NCBI RefSeq assembly: GCF_031458235.1
Contig: NZ_JAVDYB010000001.1
Coordinates: 248,001 to 312,000 of the forward strand
Source: Catenuloplanes atrovinosus
GTDB taxonomy: Bacteria; Actinomycetota; Actinomycetes; Mycobacteriales; Micromonosporaceae
Reading direction: 5' to 3'
DNA length: 64,000 bases
Shown here: positions 8,373 to 16,917 of the stretch, one piece after another
How the letters are laid out: each line of letters starts with the position of its first letter
How positions within the stretch are numbered: the first letter of the stretch is position 1
Program-made: the position numbers and the translations under genes
Notes under the pieces: generated by a model
The model's input: only the letters and a program-made list of their open reading frames with translations
Databases searched by the model: none
What the model was told of the DNA's origin: nothing

Positions 8373-9050
8373 TCAGCGCTTCACCGCCAGTCGGTTCGCG
8401 AGCCAGCCGAAGAAGTAGCCGGTGGGGATCAGGACCGCCGCGAACGTGCCGGCGAAGAGCAGGAAGATGAGGATCGTCTGGCTGCTGTACGTCTCGATCA
8501 TGGTCTTCATGGCCGACGACGACTCGGCGAGCCCGATCGTGCCGACGATCGTCGAGTTCTTCGCCAGCGCGATGAAGATGCTGCCCAGCGGCGCGATCAC
8601 CGCGCGGCCCGCCTGCGGCAGCACGATGATCCGCAGCACCTGGAAGAACGACAGCCCGAGCGCGCGCGCCGCCTCCGCCTGGCCCGGCGGCACCGTGTTG
8701 ATGCCGGAGCGGATCGCCTCGCAGACGAACGCGGCCGTGTAGACGGAGAGGCCGAGCACGCCCAGCCAGAAGTTGTTGAGCGCGATGTCCTCGCTGTCGA
8801 GCGTCAGGCCCAGCGTCGAGTACAGCCCGAAGTAGCAGAAGAAGATGATCAGCGTGAGCGGCGTGTTCCGGAAGGTGTTGACCCAGCCCGCCCCGAAGGC
8901 GCGCAGCACCGGGACGGGGGAGACGCGCATGCCGGCCAGGATCACGCCGAGGACGAGTGCGCCGAGCGCGCCCGCGCCGGTGAGGCGGAGGATCCAGCTG
9001 AAGCCGGTGAGGTACAGATCCACATTGTCGGGATCGCTCAGGAAATCCAT
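8373..9050 (-). CDS. gluC: Glutamate ABC transporter permease GluC
   Basis: A 225-residue HisM/GlnP-type permease with about five membrane helices. Its EAA motif reads CEAIRSGINTVPPGQAEAARA near residues 120-139 (part shown). It lies between gluB and gluD. A strong hairpin in the 75-bp gap after gluB probably makes the permease genes less expressed than the binding-protein gene. Confidence 0.9.
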   Translation of the reverse strand: MDFLSDPDNVDLYLTGFSWILRLTGAGALGALVLGVILAGMRVSPVPVLRAFGAGWVNTFRNTPLTLIIFFCYFGLYSTLGLTLDSEDIALNNFWLGVLGLSVYTAAFVCEAIRSGINTVPPGQAEAARALGLSFFQVLRIIVLPQAGRAVIAPLGSIFIALAKNSTIVGTIGLAESSSAMKTMIETYSSQTILIFLLFAGTFAAVLIPTGYFFGWLANRLAVKR

Positions 9051-9076
9051 ATCTCGCTTCCTGGCCGGGGTACGAC

Positions 9077-9108
9077 GCGGGGCCGGCCAGGAAGTGGGCC
9101 GGCCCCGC
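9077..9108 (-). terminator. Intercistronic hairpin between gluB and gluC
   Basis: Perfect 12-bp inverted repeat GCGGGGCCGGCC / GGCCGGCCCCGC around an 8-base loop. It lies 18 bp after the gluB stop inside the glu operon. Such structures after binding-protein genes usually act as partial terminators or 3' mRNA stabilisers. Confidence 0.75.
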
Positions 9109-9125
9109 GGGAGAACGTGGGGTTG

Positions 9126-9992
9126 TCAGGCAGGGCAGTTGGTCAGCGAGGCGACGGCCAGGTCCTTCGCCGGCGTGCCGCTCTTGCCGAGCGTGGTGTC
9201 CCACGCGGTCTTGTACGTACCGTCGGTCGCCGCGGCCTTGAGGATCTCGTTGATCTTCGCGCAGCCCGCGGTGTCGGTCTTCTTCACCGCGATGCCGTAC
9301 GGCTCCTTGCTGAACGGCTTGCCGATGACCTTCAGCTTGCCCGCGTACTGCGACTGCGCCGCGTACCCGGCGAGGATGATGTCGTCGGTGGTCACCGCGT
9401 CCACCTGGCCACCGTCCAGTGCGGTGACGCACTTGGAGTAGGTGTCGAACTCCTGCAGCTGCGCGTCCGGGTAGTCGCTCTTGATCCGCTTGGCCGGGGT
9501 GGAGCCGGTGACGGAGCAGACCTTCTTGCCGGCCAGCGACTCCGGCCCGGTGATGTCCGTGTTGTCCGCCTTGACCAGCAGGTCCTGGCCGGCCTCGTAG
9601 TACGGCCCGGCGAACGCGACGCGCTTCTTGCGGTCGTCGTTGATCGTGTAGGTGGCGATCACGATGTCGACCTGGCCCTGCTCGATGAAGGACTCACGGT
9701 TGGCCGACGCGGTGGTCTTCCACTCCACCTTCGACGGGTCCAGGCCGAGGCCCTTCGCCACGATCTTGCCGATCTCGATGTCGAAGCCCTCGTACGTGGT
9801 GCCGGTCTGCAGGCCGAGGCCCGGCTGGTCACCCTTGACGCCGATGATCAGCTTGCCGGACGCGGCCTTGCCGATCACGCCGTCGGCGGAACCGCCACTG
9901 CCGGCGTCGCCGCCGTCCCCACCGCCGCAGGCGGCCGCGGACATCGCGAGGACCGCTGCCGTGGCAACCGCCGCAATCCGCGAAAATCGCAT
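9126..9992 (-). CDS. gluB: Glutamate-binding lipoprotein GluB
   Basis: Extracytoplasmic solute-binding subunit of the gluABCD importer, 288 residues. A basic N-terminus and hydrophobic stretch lead to a lipobox ending at Cys22 (MSAAAC), followed by a Gly/Asp-rich linker. The SBP family 3 fold is evident from YEGFDIEIGKIVAKGLG, the region around VDIVIATYTI, and the C-terminal half with YGIAVKK. The mature protein is membrane-anchored by lipid. A good purine-rich ribosome site (GAAGGAGAACGAGAG) precedes the ATG. This supports high expression. Confidence 0.92.
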   Translation of the reverse strand: MRFSRIAAVATAAVLAMSAAACGGGDGGDAGSGGSADGVIGKAASGKLIIGVKGDQPGLGLQTGTTYEGFDIEIGKIVAKGLGLDPSKVEWKTTASANRESFIEQGQVDIVIATYTINDDRKKRVAFAGPYYEAGQDLLVKADNTDITGPESLAGKKVCSVTGSTPAKRIKSDYPDAQLQEFDTYSKCVTALDGGQVDAVTTDDIILAGYAAQSQYAGKLKVIGKPFSKEPYGIAVKKTDTAGCAKINEILKAAATDGTYKTAWDTTLGKSGTPAKDLAVASLTNCPA

Positions 9993-10080
9993 CTCTCGTT
10001 CTCCTTCTTCGTCACGGGGAGCCGCGTCGGCGGCCCCTCCGCAGTGGACGCTCAGCTGTTGGACATCCGGTTGATGGAAC

Positions 10081-10836
10081 TCAGTGGGTCAGGATCTTCG
10101 ACAGGAAGTCCTTGGCCCGGTCGCTCGTGGGGTTGGCGAAGAACTCCGCCGGTGCCGCCTGCTCGACCAGCTGGCCGTCCGCCATGAACACGACCCGGTT
10201 GGCCGCGTGCCGCGCGAAGCCCATCTCGTGCGTGACCACGACCATGGTCATGCCCTCGGCGGCCAGCGACGTCATCACGTCCAGCACCTCGCCGACCATC
10301 TCCGGGTCGAGCGCGCTGGTGGGCTCGTCGAAGAGCATCGCCTTCGGGCGCATGGCCAGTGCGCGCGCGATCGCGGCGCGCTGCTGCTGCCCGCCGGAGA
10401 GCATCGCCGGGTACTTGTCCGCCTGGTTCGCGATGCCGACGCGGTCGAGCAGCGCCATCGCGCGCTCACGGGCCTCCGCCGGCTTCTCCTTGCGGACCTT
10501 GATCGGCCCGAGCGTCACGTTCTCCAGGATCGTCTTGTGCGCGAAGAGGTTGAACGACTGGAACACCATGCCCACGTCGCTGCGCAGCCGTGCCAGCGCG
10601 CGGCCCTCCGCGGGCAGCTCCTGCCCGTCGAACGTGATGGTGCCGGAGTTGATCGGCTCGAGCCGGTTGATCGTGCGGCAGAGCGTCGACTTCCCGGAGC
10701 CCGAAGGACCGATCACCACGACGACCTCGCCCCGGTCGATCGAGAGACTGACGTCCTGCAGCACGTGCAACGGCCCGAAGTGCTTGTTCACCCGGTCCAG
10801 CACGATGAGCGGCTCGCCTTCTGCCACGCTTGTCAC
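10081..10836 (-). CDS. gluA: Glutamate ABC transporter ATP-binding protein GluA
   Basis: A 251-residue ABC ATPase of the polar amino-acid family. It has Walker [10 protein letters not shown], the signature LSGGQQQR, Walker [12 protein letters not shown] and switch VTHEMGFA. The frame is open upstream to 10986, but GTG 10836 ([13 protein letters not shown]) has GAGGGGGAC just before it and gives the usual family length. GTG 10827 is also possible. It is the first gene of the gluABCD operon. Its promoter must lie in 10837-11044, the region shared with divergent miaB. Confidence 0.93.
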   Translation of the reverse strand: MTSVAEGEPLIVLDRVNKHFGPLHVLQDVSLSIDRGEVVVVIGPSGSGKSTLCRTINRLEPINSGTITFDGQELPAEGRALARLRSDVGMVFQSFNLFAHKTILENVTLGPIKVRKEKPAEARERAMALLDRVGIANQADKYPAMLSGGQQQRAAIARALAMRPKAMLFDEPTSALDPEMVGEVLDVMTSLAAEGMTMVVVTHEMGFARHAANRVVFMADGQLVEQAAPAEFFANPTSDRAKDFLSKILTH

Positions 10837-11044
10837 CGTCCCCCTCGTACCCTCTGATCGCTCTTGACCTTGTGCGTCACTGTAAGGGTGCCCTTGTGTC
10901 AGAAAGCAGCCTGGTTGGTCACGGAGAGGCAACACTTGACCGGTCCCCGACGGCGGCGGCACCGATGGTAACCACAGCGTGCACACATCGAGGGCAGGGC
11001 TCGTTCACGGGCCGGTGGGCGCGCCGGATACGCTGGTCATCGCC

Positions 11045-12550
11045 ATGACTACCGCAGCCACTTCCGCACCGTCCGAGGCCCGCACCTACGAGGTGCGCAC
11101 CTACGGCTGCCAGATGAACGTGCACGATTCGGAGCGCATATCCGGCCTGCTCGAGGCGGCCGGTTACGTGCGCGCGCCGCAGGACGCCGACCCCGATGTG
11201 GTCGTCTTCAACACCTGCGCCGTCCGGGAGAACGCGGACAACCGCCTCTACGGAAACCTCGGCCACCTGCGCCCGGTCAAGGACTCCCGCCCCGGCATGC
11301 AGATCGCGGTCGGCGGCTGCCTCGCGCAGAAGGACCGCGGTGACATCGTGGCCAAGGCGCCCTGGGTCGACGTGGTCTTCGGCACGCACAACATCGGCTC
11401 GCTGCCCGCGCTGCTGGAGCGCGCCCGGCACAACGCCGACGCCGAGGTGGAGATCCTGGAGTCGCTGGAGGTCTTCCCCTCCACGCTGCCCACCCGCCGC
11501 GAGTCGACGTACGCCGGCTGGGTGTCGATCTCGGTCGGCTGCAACAACACCTGCACGTTCTGCATCGTCCCGTCGCTGCGCGGCAAGGAGCGGGACCGCC
11601 GCCCCGGCGACGTGCTCTCCGAGGTGCGCGCGCTGGTCGCGGAGGGCGTGCTGGAGGTGACGCTGCTCGGGCAGAACGTCAACTCCTACGGCGTCGAGTT
11701 CGGCGACCGCTACGCGTTCGGCAAGCTGCTGCGCGCCACCGGCGAGATCGAGGGCCTGGAGCGGGTCCGGTTCACCAGCCCGCACCCGAAGGACTTCACC
11801 GACGACGTGATCGCCGCGATGGCCGAGACGCCGAACGTGTGCCACTCGCTGCACATGCCGTTGCAGTCCGGTTCCGACGCGATGCTCAAGTCGATGCGCC
11901 GTTCGTACCGGCAGGAGCGCTACCTCGGCATCATCGAGAAGGTGCGCGCCGCCATGCCGGACGCCGCGATCACCACGGACATCATCGTCGGCTTCCCCGG
12001 CGAGACCGAGGCCGACTTCCAGGCCACGCTCGACGTGGTCCGCGAGGCCCGCTTCTCCAGCGCGTTCACGTTCCAGTACTCGAAGCGCCCCGGCACCCCC
12101 GCCGCCACCATGGACTCCCAGGTGCCGAAGGACGTGGTCAAGGAGCGCTACGGCCGCCTGATGGAGGTCGTCGAGGAGATCACCTGGGCGGAGAACCGCG
12201 CGCAGGTCGGCCGCGAGGTCGAGCTGCTGGTCGCGGTCGGCGAGGGCCGCAAGGACGAGCGCACCGGCCGGATGTCCGGCCGCGCCCGCGACGGCCGCCT
12301 GGTCCACTTCAACACCGGCGACCTCGGCGCCGCGATCCGCCCCGGCGACATCGTGCACACCGAGATCACCTACGCCGCACCGCACCACCTCAACGCGGAC
12401 GGCACCCCCCTCGGCCACCGCCGCACCCGCGCCGGCGACGCCTGGGCCGCCGGCCGCACCCCCCGCACCCCCGGCGTCAACCTCGGCCTCCCCACCATCG
12501 GGGTCCCGGCACCGCTGCCGGTCCAGGCCGCGGCCTGCCAGACCCACTGA
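11045..12550 (+). CDS. miaB: tRNA-2-methylthio-N6-dimethylallyladenosine synthase
   Basis: Radical-SAM methylthiotransferase that converts i6A37 in tRNA to ms2i6A, acting after MiaA, which is encoded 4 kb away. The 501-residue product has an N-terminal UPF0004 domain with YGCQMN (Cys22). The radical SAM motif is Cys166-x3-Cys170-x2-Cys173 in GCNNTCTFC, followed by a C-terminal TRAM domain. ATG 11045 is chosen over an upstream start at 10979 because the family N-terminus begins about 15 residues before YEVRTYGCQ. The last ~60 residues are an Arg/Pro-rich extension. Repeat copy B follows the stop. Confidence 0.94.
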   Translation: MTTAATSAPSEARTYEVRTYGCQMNVHDSERISGLLEAAGYVRAPQDADPDVVVFNTCAVRENADNRLYGNLGHLRPVKDSRPGMQIAVGGCLAQKDRGDIVAKAPWVDVVFGTHNIGSLPALLERARHNADAEVEILESLEVFPSTLPTRRESTYAGWVSISVGCNNTCTFCIVPSLRGKERDRRPGDVLSEVRALVAEGVLEVTLLGQNVNSYGVEFGDRYAFGKLLRATGEIEGLERVRFTSPHPKDFTDDVIAAMAETPNVCHSLHMPLQSGSDAMLKSMRRSYRQERYLGIIEKVRAAMPDAAITTDIIVGFPGETEADFQATLDVVREARFSSAFTFQYSKRPGTPAATMDSQVPKDVVKERYGRLMEVVEEITWAENRAQVGREVELLVAVGEGRKDERTGRMSGRARDGRLVHFNTGDLGAAIRPGDIVHTEITYAAPHHLNADGTPLGHRRTRAGDAWAAGRTPRTPGVNLGLPTIGVPAPLPVQAAACQTH

Positions 12551-12563
12551 CCCACGATCCCGA

Positions 12564-12636
12564 TATACCCGCTTCCGGCCACCCGGGGTCCGCATGCTCC
12601 CGCGGGCACCGGTCGGCCGTGGCCGGCCTCCCTGCC
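12564..12636 (+). repeat. Dispersed 3'-UTR element, copy B
   Basis: Starts TATACCCGCTTCCGGCC 13 bp after the miaB stop. It contains GCATGCTCCCGCGGGCACCG, then a CGGCC/GGCCG hairpin, and ends CCTCCCTGCC. Best-preserved plus-strand copy. Confidence 0.85.
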
Positions 12637-12726
12637 ACTCCCGTGGCCGCAAGCCCATGCCCGCTCCGCGGCTCGTGGTGAGGCTGATCGGCATCGCCCC
12701 TCCGCGTGACGGTCACCGCCATCCCG

Positions 12727-12744
12727 CGATATAGCGATATATCG
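12727..12744. promoter_or_regulatory. AT-rich palindrome CGATATA-N4-TATATCG
   Basis: Perfect inverted repeat CGATATA-GCGA-TATATCG, an AT-rich island in very GC-rich DNA. It looks like an operator or protein-binding site, but no gene starts close by. Function unknown. Confidence 0.4.
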
Positions 12745-12780
12745 GGCGGCGCGAGCGCGCCCACCGCCGGCTCGGGCGAG

Positions 12781-12963
12781 TTCGCCGGCCTGCGCCGGAC
12801 GTCGCCGGCCTGCGCCGGACGTCGCCGGCCTGCGCCGGACGTCGTCGGCCTGCGCCGGACGTCGTCGGCCTGCGCCGGACGTCGCCGGCCTGCGCCGGAC
12901 GTCGCCGGACGTCGCCGGCCTGCGCCGGACTGCGCCGGACGAGTTCGCTGGCCTGCGCCGGAC
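12781..12963 (+). repeat. 20-bp tandem repeat array
   Basis: The unit GTCGCCGGCCTGCGCCGGAC is repeated as seven full copies from 12781 to 12930 with C/T variation at one site. A 10-bp half unit interrupts at 12901-12910, another follows at 12931-12940, and a final diverged copy ends at 12963. Each unit contains a CCGGCnnGCGCCGG partial palindrome. Confidence 0.9.
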
Positions 12964-13249
12964 CCGGATGCGGCGCTCGCCGGGCAGCGAGACGGTGAGC
13001 GGGGTGAGGCCGATGGCCGGGTTACCGAAACGCCTGCGGTTTTCCCCTGAGCCGTGGGTCAGATAAGCAAGAGCGAAGTCCATTTCGCTAGTGGATCGTC
13101 TCCTCGCTCACCTGATCGACCACTCAGCGCCCAGGAATGCGCATGACGCCCGGTGCCGAACAGATGTCGCGGCACGAGCCGCCCAGTGCCGGTTCTGCGG
13201 TTCGCGGACCGACGTCTCAGTCATTGCGACCCAAGCTTTCGGCGGCCGG

Positions 13250-13475
13250 TGGCCCCGGTGCCCGGTGGTGCCGGTGCCCGGCGGTCCCGGTGCTGGTTGG
13301 TCCCGGGGCTGGGTGGTCCTGGTGCCCGGTGCTGGGTGGCCCTGGTGCTGGGTGGTTCCGGTGCCCGGTGCTGGGTGGCCCTGGTGCTGGGTGGTCCCGG
13401 TGCCCGGTGCCCGGTGGCCCAAGGGCTCGGTGGTTCCGGTGCCCGGCGGCCCCGGTGCCCGGTGGGCGGGGGATC
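13250..13475 (+). repeat. GC-rich minisatellite
   Basis: Runs of GGTGCCCGGTG and GGTGCTGGGTGG(C/T) alternate with a basic unit of about 12-15 bp. A 39-bp higher-order unit beginning GGTGCCCGGTGCTGGGTGGC is repeated twice near 13319-13396. The plus strand is strongly G over C in GGTG context. Confidence 0.75.
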
Positions 13476-13670
13476 TCTCCGGTGTGGGTTCGCTGACCTG
13501 CCGCCTGTGGCTCTCATCGTCGACCGGCCCCACTGTGACCCGCGCCGATGCCCAATATTTCGCGATAGCGGGAAGGCATGGCATACGCGGCCGCCGATGG
13601 GATGTGGTGGGACCCGGCCGTCGCGTCGGTCGGCCCGTCCCCGAACGTGAAGCGGCGCGAGGAGCGGGAA

Positions 13671-13698
13671 CGGGGGTACGCCGTACGGCGTACCCCCG
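13671..13698. terminator. Terminator of the DUF349 gene
   Basis: Perfect inverted repeat with arms GGGGGTACGCCG / CGGCGTACCCCC and a 2-base centre, flanked by a C-G pair. It lies 9 bp after the DUF349 stop on the minus strand. Confidence 0.8.
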
Positions 13699-13707
13699 GA
13701 AGGGTTG

Positions 13708-14916
13708 TCAGCCGGCCTGTTCGGCGAGCTTGAGGAACTGCTGCTTGCCGGCGAGGGCCTTCTCCGCCTCGCGGATGCGCTTGGCGTCGCCGGAGGCCTT
13801 GGCGCGCTCGAGGCGCTGCTCGGCCTCGGCGACCTGGTCGCGCATCTGGGCGAGCAGCGGGTTGGCGGACGGCTCGGTGCGGCGCCAGGCGGAGTCCATG
13901 GCCTGGCGGAGCTTGTCCTCCACGGCGCGCATGCGGCGGTCGAGACTCGCCATGTTCTCCCGGGGGACGCGGCCGATGTCGTGCCACTGGCCCTGGATCT
14001 CGCGGAGCTTGTTCTGCGCGCCCTTGGGGTCGGCGTCGACGTCGACCGCCTCGGCCTCGGCCAGCAGCGCCTGCTTGCGCTCCAGGTTGCCCTTGAGTTC
14101 GGCGTCGCGGGCGGAGAAGACCTCGCTGCGGCGGGAGAAGAACGCGTCCTGCGCGGCGCGGAACCGGTCCCACAGCCGCTGCTCGGCCTCCTTGGAGGCG
14201 CGGGGCGCGGCCTTCCACTGGGCCATCAGGTCCTTCAGCCGGGCGGCGGTGTCGGCCCAGTCCTCGGAGCCGGAGAGCGACTCCGCCTCCTTGACCAGCT
14301 CCTCCTTGGCGGTCTGCGCCTGCTTGCGCTGCCCGTCCAGCGTGGCGAAGTGCGCGCCCCGGCGCCGGGTGAACCCGTCGCGCGCGGCCGCGAACCGCTT
14401 CCACAGCTCGCCGTCGGTCTTCTTGTCGATCCCGCGGATGGTCTTCCACTCGTCGAGGATCTCCTTGAGGCGGTCGCCCGCGGCCTTCCACCCGGTCGAC
14501 TCGGCGGCGATCTTCTCCGCCTCCTCGACCAGCGCGACCTTGCGGGCCTGCGCCTCGTTCCGAGCGGTCTCCTTCGCGGCCTTGGCCGCGGTGGCGCTCT
14601 CCTCGGCGAGCGTGGCCAGCCGGTCGAGGCGGGCCGCGAGCCCGTCGACGTCGCCGACCACGTGCGCCTCGGTCAGCTCGGCGCGAAGCTTCTTCACGCT
14701 GCTCAGCGAGTGCGCCGGGTCGGCCGCGCCGGACTTCAGCCGCGCCTCGATGAGGTCGACCTCGGTGACCTTGTCGGCGAAGCGTCGCGCGAAGTGGGCG
14801 AGGCCCTCCTCGGGCGTGCCCGCCTGCCAGGATCCGACCACGCGCTCGCCGTCGGCGGTCTTGCAGTAGACCGTGCCGTCGGCGTCCACCCGACCGTAGG
14901 CGGTCCAGTCGCTCAT
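13708..14916 (-). CDS. DUF349 domain-containing protein
   Basis: A 402-residue, highly charged, mostly helical protein. A short N-terminal domain (DWTAYGRVDADGTVYCKT) is followed by three to four DUF349 repeats, each with a W-K...I...LW.RF.AARD pattern (for example ELWKRFAAARDGFTRRR and RLWDRFRAAQDAFFSRR). The molecular role is unknown. DUF349 proteins are widespread in Actinobacteria. It is transcribed divergently from miaA. Its leader contains a GGAGGGAAA/TTTCCCTCC hairpin at 14944-14967, 27 bp upstream of the ATG. Confidence 0.88.
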   Translation of the reverse strand: MSDWTAYGRVDADGTVYCKTADGERVVGSWQAGTPEEGLAHFARRFADKVTEVDLIEARLKSGAADPAHSLSSVKKLRAELTEAHVVGDVDGLAARLDRLATLAEESATAAKAAKETARNEAQARKVALVEEAEKIAAESTGWKAAGDRLKEILDEWKTIRGIDKKTDGELWKRFAAARDGFTRRRGAHFATLDGQRKQAQTAKEELVKEAESLSGSEDWADTAARLKDLMAQWKAAPRASKEAEQRLWDRFRAAQDAFFSRRSEVFSARDAELKGNLERKQALLAEAEAVDVDADPKGAQNKLREIQGQWHDIGRVPRENMASLDRRMRAVEDKLRQAMDSAWRRTEPSANPLLAQMRDQVAEAEQRLERAKASGDAKRIREAEKALAGKQQFLKLAEQAG

Positions 14917-15128
14917 CTGCCCATCCTCGTTCTTCCCGGCGCCGGAGGGAAAGTGCGTTTTCCCTCCCGGTCACCGCCGCCGCGCAGTAGGTTGCCTAAG
15001 AACTTCTCCCGGCATTGTCACAGGTACTCCCCCGTGTCCGTCGAGTGCCTGTTGACGACCGTGACCATACGGTGTTCTAGGTCGGCCGTGCGGCGGTTCC
15101 GCACGCCCGTGCAGTTACCGTAGGTCGC

Positions 15129-16082
15129 GTGTCGTCACCCCCCGCATCCAGGGTCTTCCCCCGTACGGGTCGTGTCGTGGCCGTGGTCGGCCCGACCGCG
15201 GCCGGAAAGTCGGATCTCAGCATCGCGCTGGCCGAGGCGCTCGGGGGAGAGGTGGTCAACGCGGACTCCATGCAGCTCTACCGCGGCATGGACATCGGCA
15301 CGGCCAAGCTCACGCCCGAGGAGCGGCGCGGCGTGCCGCACCACCTGCTGGACATCTGGGACGTCACCGAGCCCGCCGCCGTCGCGGAGTACCAGTCGCT
15401 GGCCCGCGCCGCGATCGACGACATCCTGACCCGGGGCCGGGTGCCGCTGCTGGTCGGTGGCTCCGGCCTGTACGTCCAGGCCGTCCTGGAGGAGTTCTCC
15501 TTCCCGGGTACGTCACCCGCGCTACGTGAGTCGCTGGAGGCGGAGCTCGCCGTGGTCGGCCCGGCCGCGCTGCACGACCGGCTGCGCGTGCTCGACCCGG
15601 CCGCGGCGGAGTCGATCCTGCCCAGCAACGGCCGGCGGATCGTGCGCGCGCTGGAGGTGATCGAACTGACCGGCCGGCCGTTCACCGCGTCGCTGCCCAC
15701 CGCGCCCCGGCCGTACTACGACAGCGTGCGGATCGGCGTCGACCGGGACACCGCGGAGCTGGACGCGCGCATCGCCCGGCGGGTGGACCTGATGTGGGAG
15801 CGCGGCCTGGTCGCGGAGGTCGCCGGCCTGCTTCCGCGCGGGCTGCGCGAGGGCCGGACCGCGAGCCGCGCGCTCGGCTACCAGCAGGCGATCGACCAGC
15901 TCGACGGCGTCTGCACCGAGGCGCAGGCGCGGGAGCGCACCACGGCCGCGACCCGCCGCTTCGTCCGCCGCCAGCGCTCCTGGTTCCGCCGCGACGCGTC
16001 CGTGCGCTGGCTGGACGGCGGCGCGGCCGGGCTCGTACCGGAGGCCCTGCGGTTGGTGGATCTTCCGGTGGGTGCGGAATGA
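15129..16082 (+). CDS. miaA: tRNA dimethylallyltransferase
   Basis: Transfers dimethylallyl from DMAPP to N6 of A37 in UNN-reading tRNAs, supplying the substrate of MiaB. The 317-residue protein has a P-loop GPTAAGKS near residue 21, the substrate motif [28 protein letters not shown], and a C-terminal [17 protein letters not shown] 15129 gives the standard N-terminus. dapF starts 7 bp after the stop, forming an operon miaA-dapF-ugpQ. Confidence 0.95.
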   Translation: MSSPPASRVFPRTGRVVAVVGPTAAGKSDLSIALAEALGGEVVNADSMQLYRGMDIGTAKLTPEERRGVPHHLLDIWDVTEPAAVAEYQSLARAAIDDILTRGRVPLLVGGSGLYVQAVLEEFSFPGTSPALRESLEAELAVVGPAALHDRLRVLDPAAAESILPSNGRRIVRALEVIELTGRPFTASLPTAPRPYYDSVRIGVDRDTAELDARIARRVDLMWERGLVAEVAGLLPRGLREGRTASRALGYQQAIDQLDGVCTEAQARERTTAATRRFVRRQRSWFRRDASVRWLDGGAAGLVPEALRLVDLPVGAE

Positions 16083-16089
16083 TGGTCCG

Positions 16090-16917
16090 GTGCAGTTCAC
16101 CAAGGGCCACGGCGCCGGCAACGACTTCGTCATCCTCGAGGACCCGGACGGGCGTCTCGCGCTGACCCCGGAGCTGGTCGCCGCGCTCTGCGACCGGCAC
16201 CGCGGGATCGGCGGCGACGGCGTGCTGCGGGTGATCCGCACCGCCAAGCACCCGGACGCGGTCGGCCGGGCCGCGGACGCCGAGTGGTTCATGGACTACT
16301 GGAACGCGGACGGCTCGATCGCGGAGATGTGCGGCAACGGCGTGCGCGTCTTCGCCCGCTACCTGGCCGGGTCGGGCCTGGCCGGGACCGGGTCCTTCCC
16401 GATCCTCACCCGGGCCGGCCTGGTCCGGGCCGTGATCGACGGCGACACCATCGCGGTCGACATGCCCACGCCGCGGCTGGGCGCCGCCGGCACCGCCACG
16501 ATCGCCCAGCTCACGCTGCCCGGCACCGCGGTCGACGTCGGCAACCCGCACCTGGTCAGCGTGCTCCCGGACAGCATCGACCTGGACTCGCTGGACCTCA
16601 CGCGGGCGCCGGTCGTCGACCCGGCGCTGTTCCCGGCCGGCGTCAACGTCGAGTTCGTGACGCCGCTGCCGCCGCTCGACGGGTTCGACCGGCACGTCCG
16701 CATGCGCGTCCACGAGCGCGGCTCCGGCGAGACGCTGGCCTGCGGCTCCGGCGCGCTGGCGGTCGCGGCGGTCGTGCTGCACGACGCCGGTCTCGCCGTC
16801 GGTACGGTCGCGGTCGACCTGCTCGGCGGCCGTCTGGTCGCCACCCGCGGGGACGCCGGCTGGACGCTGGCCGGCCCGGCGGTGCTGGTCGCGTCCGGCG
16901 AGACGACGCTGGGGTGA
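16090..16917 (+). CDS. dapF: Diaminopimelate epimerase
   Basis: Interconverts LL- and meso-diaminopimelate for lysine and peptidoglycan synthesis, using two catalytic cysteines. The 275-residue protein starts VQFTKGHGAGNDFV, the classic DapF N-terminus. The active-site Cys81 lies in MCGNGVR and Cys218 in ACGSGA. GTG 16090 is preferred to the in-frame GTG 16072, which would overlap miaA. The stop overlaps the next gene as GTGA. Confidence 0.95.
   Translation: MQFTKGHGAGNDFVILEDPDGRLALTPELVAALCDRHRGIGGDGVLRVIRTAKHPDAVGRAADAEWFMDYWNADGSIAEMCGNGVRVFARYLAGSGLAGTGSFPILTRAGLVRAVIDGDTIAVDMPTPRLGAAGTATIAQLTLPGTAVDVGNPHLVSVLPDSIDLDSLDLTRAPVVDPALFPAGVNVEFVTPLPPLDGFDRHVRMRVHERGSGETLACGSGALAVAAVVLHDAGLAVGTVAVDLLGGRLVATRGDAGWTLAGPAVLVASGETTLG

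Larger units (their letters stand above)
12637..13670. other. 1 kb non-coding spacer with minisatellites
   Basis: No gene is supported between miaB and the DUF349 gene. The stretch holds a 7-bp-arm AT-rich palindrome (12727), a 20-bp tandem array (12781-12963) and a GGTGCCCGGTG-type minisatellite (about 13250-13475). Open frames through the arrays are low-complexity and lack ribosome sites. Confidence 0.7.

Noticed and set aside
12700-13480. CRISPR array
   Set aside because: Repeats are directly adjoining with no unique spacers, and no cas genes are present in the window.
13091-14869. 592-codon plus-strand frame
   Set aside because: It is antisense to the DUF349 gene, whose frame gives a clear family protein. 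The plus frame is Ser/Arg/Ala-rich shadow.
14970-15010. Iron (IdeR) box AGGTTGCCTAAG
   Set aside because: Too few matches to the 19-bp consensus and no iron-related gene next to it.
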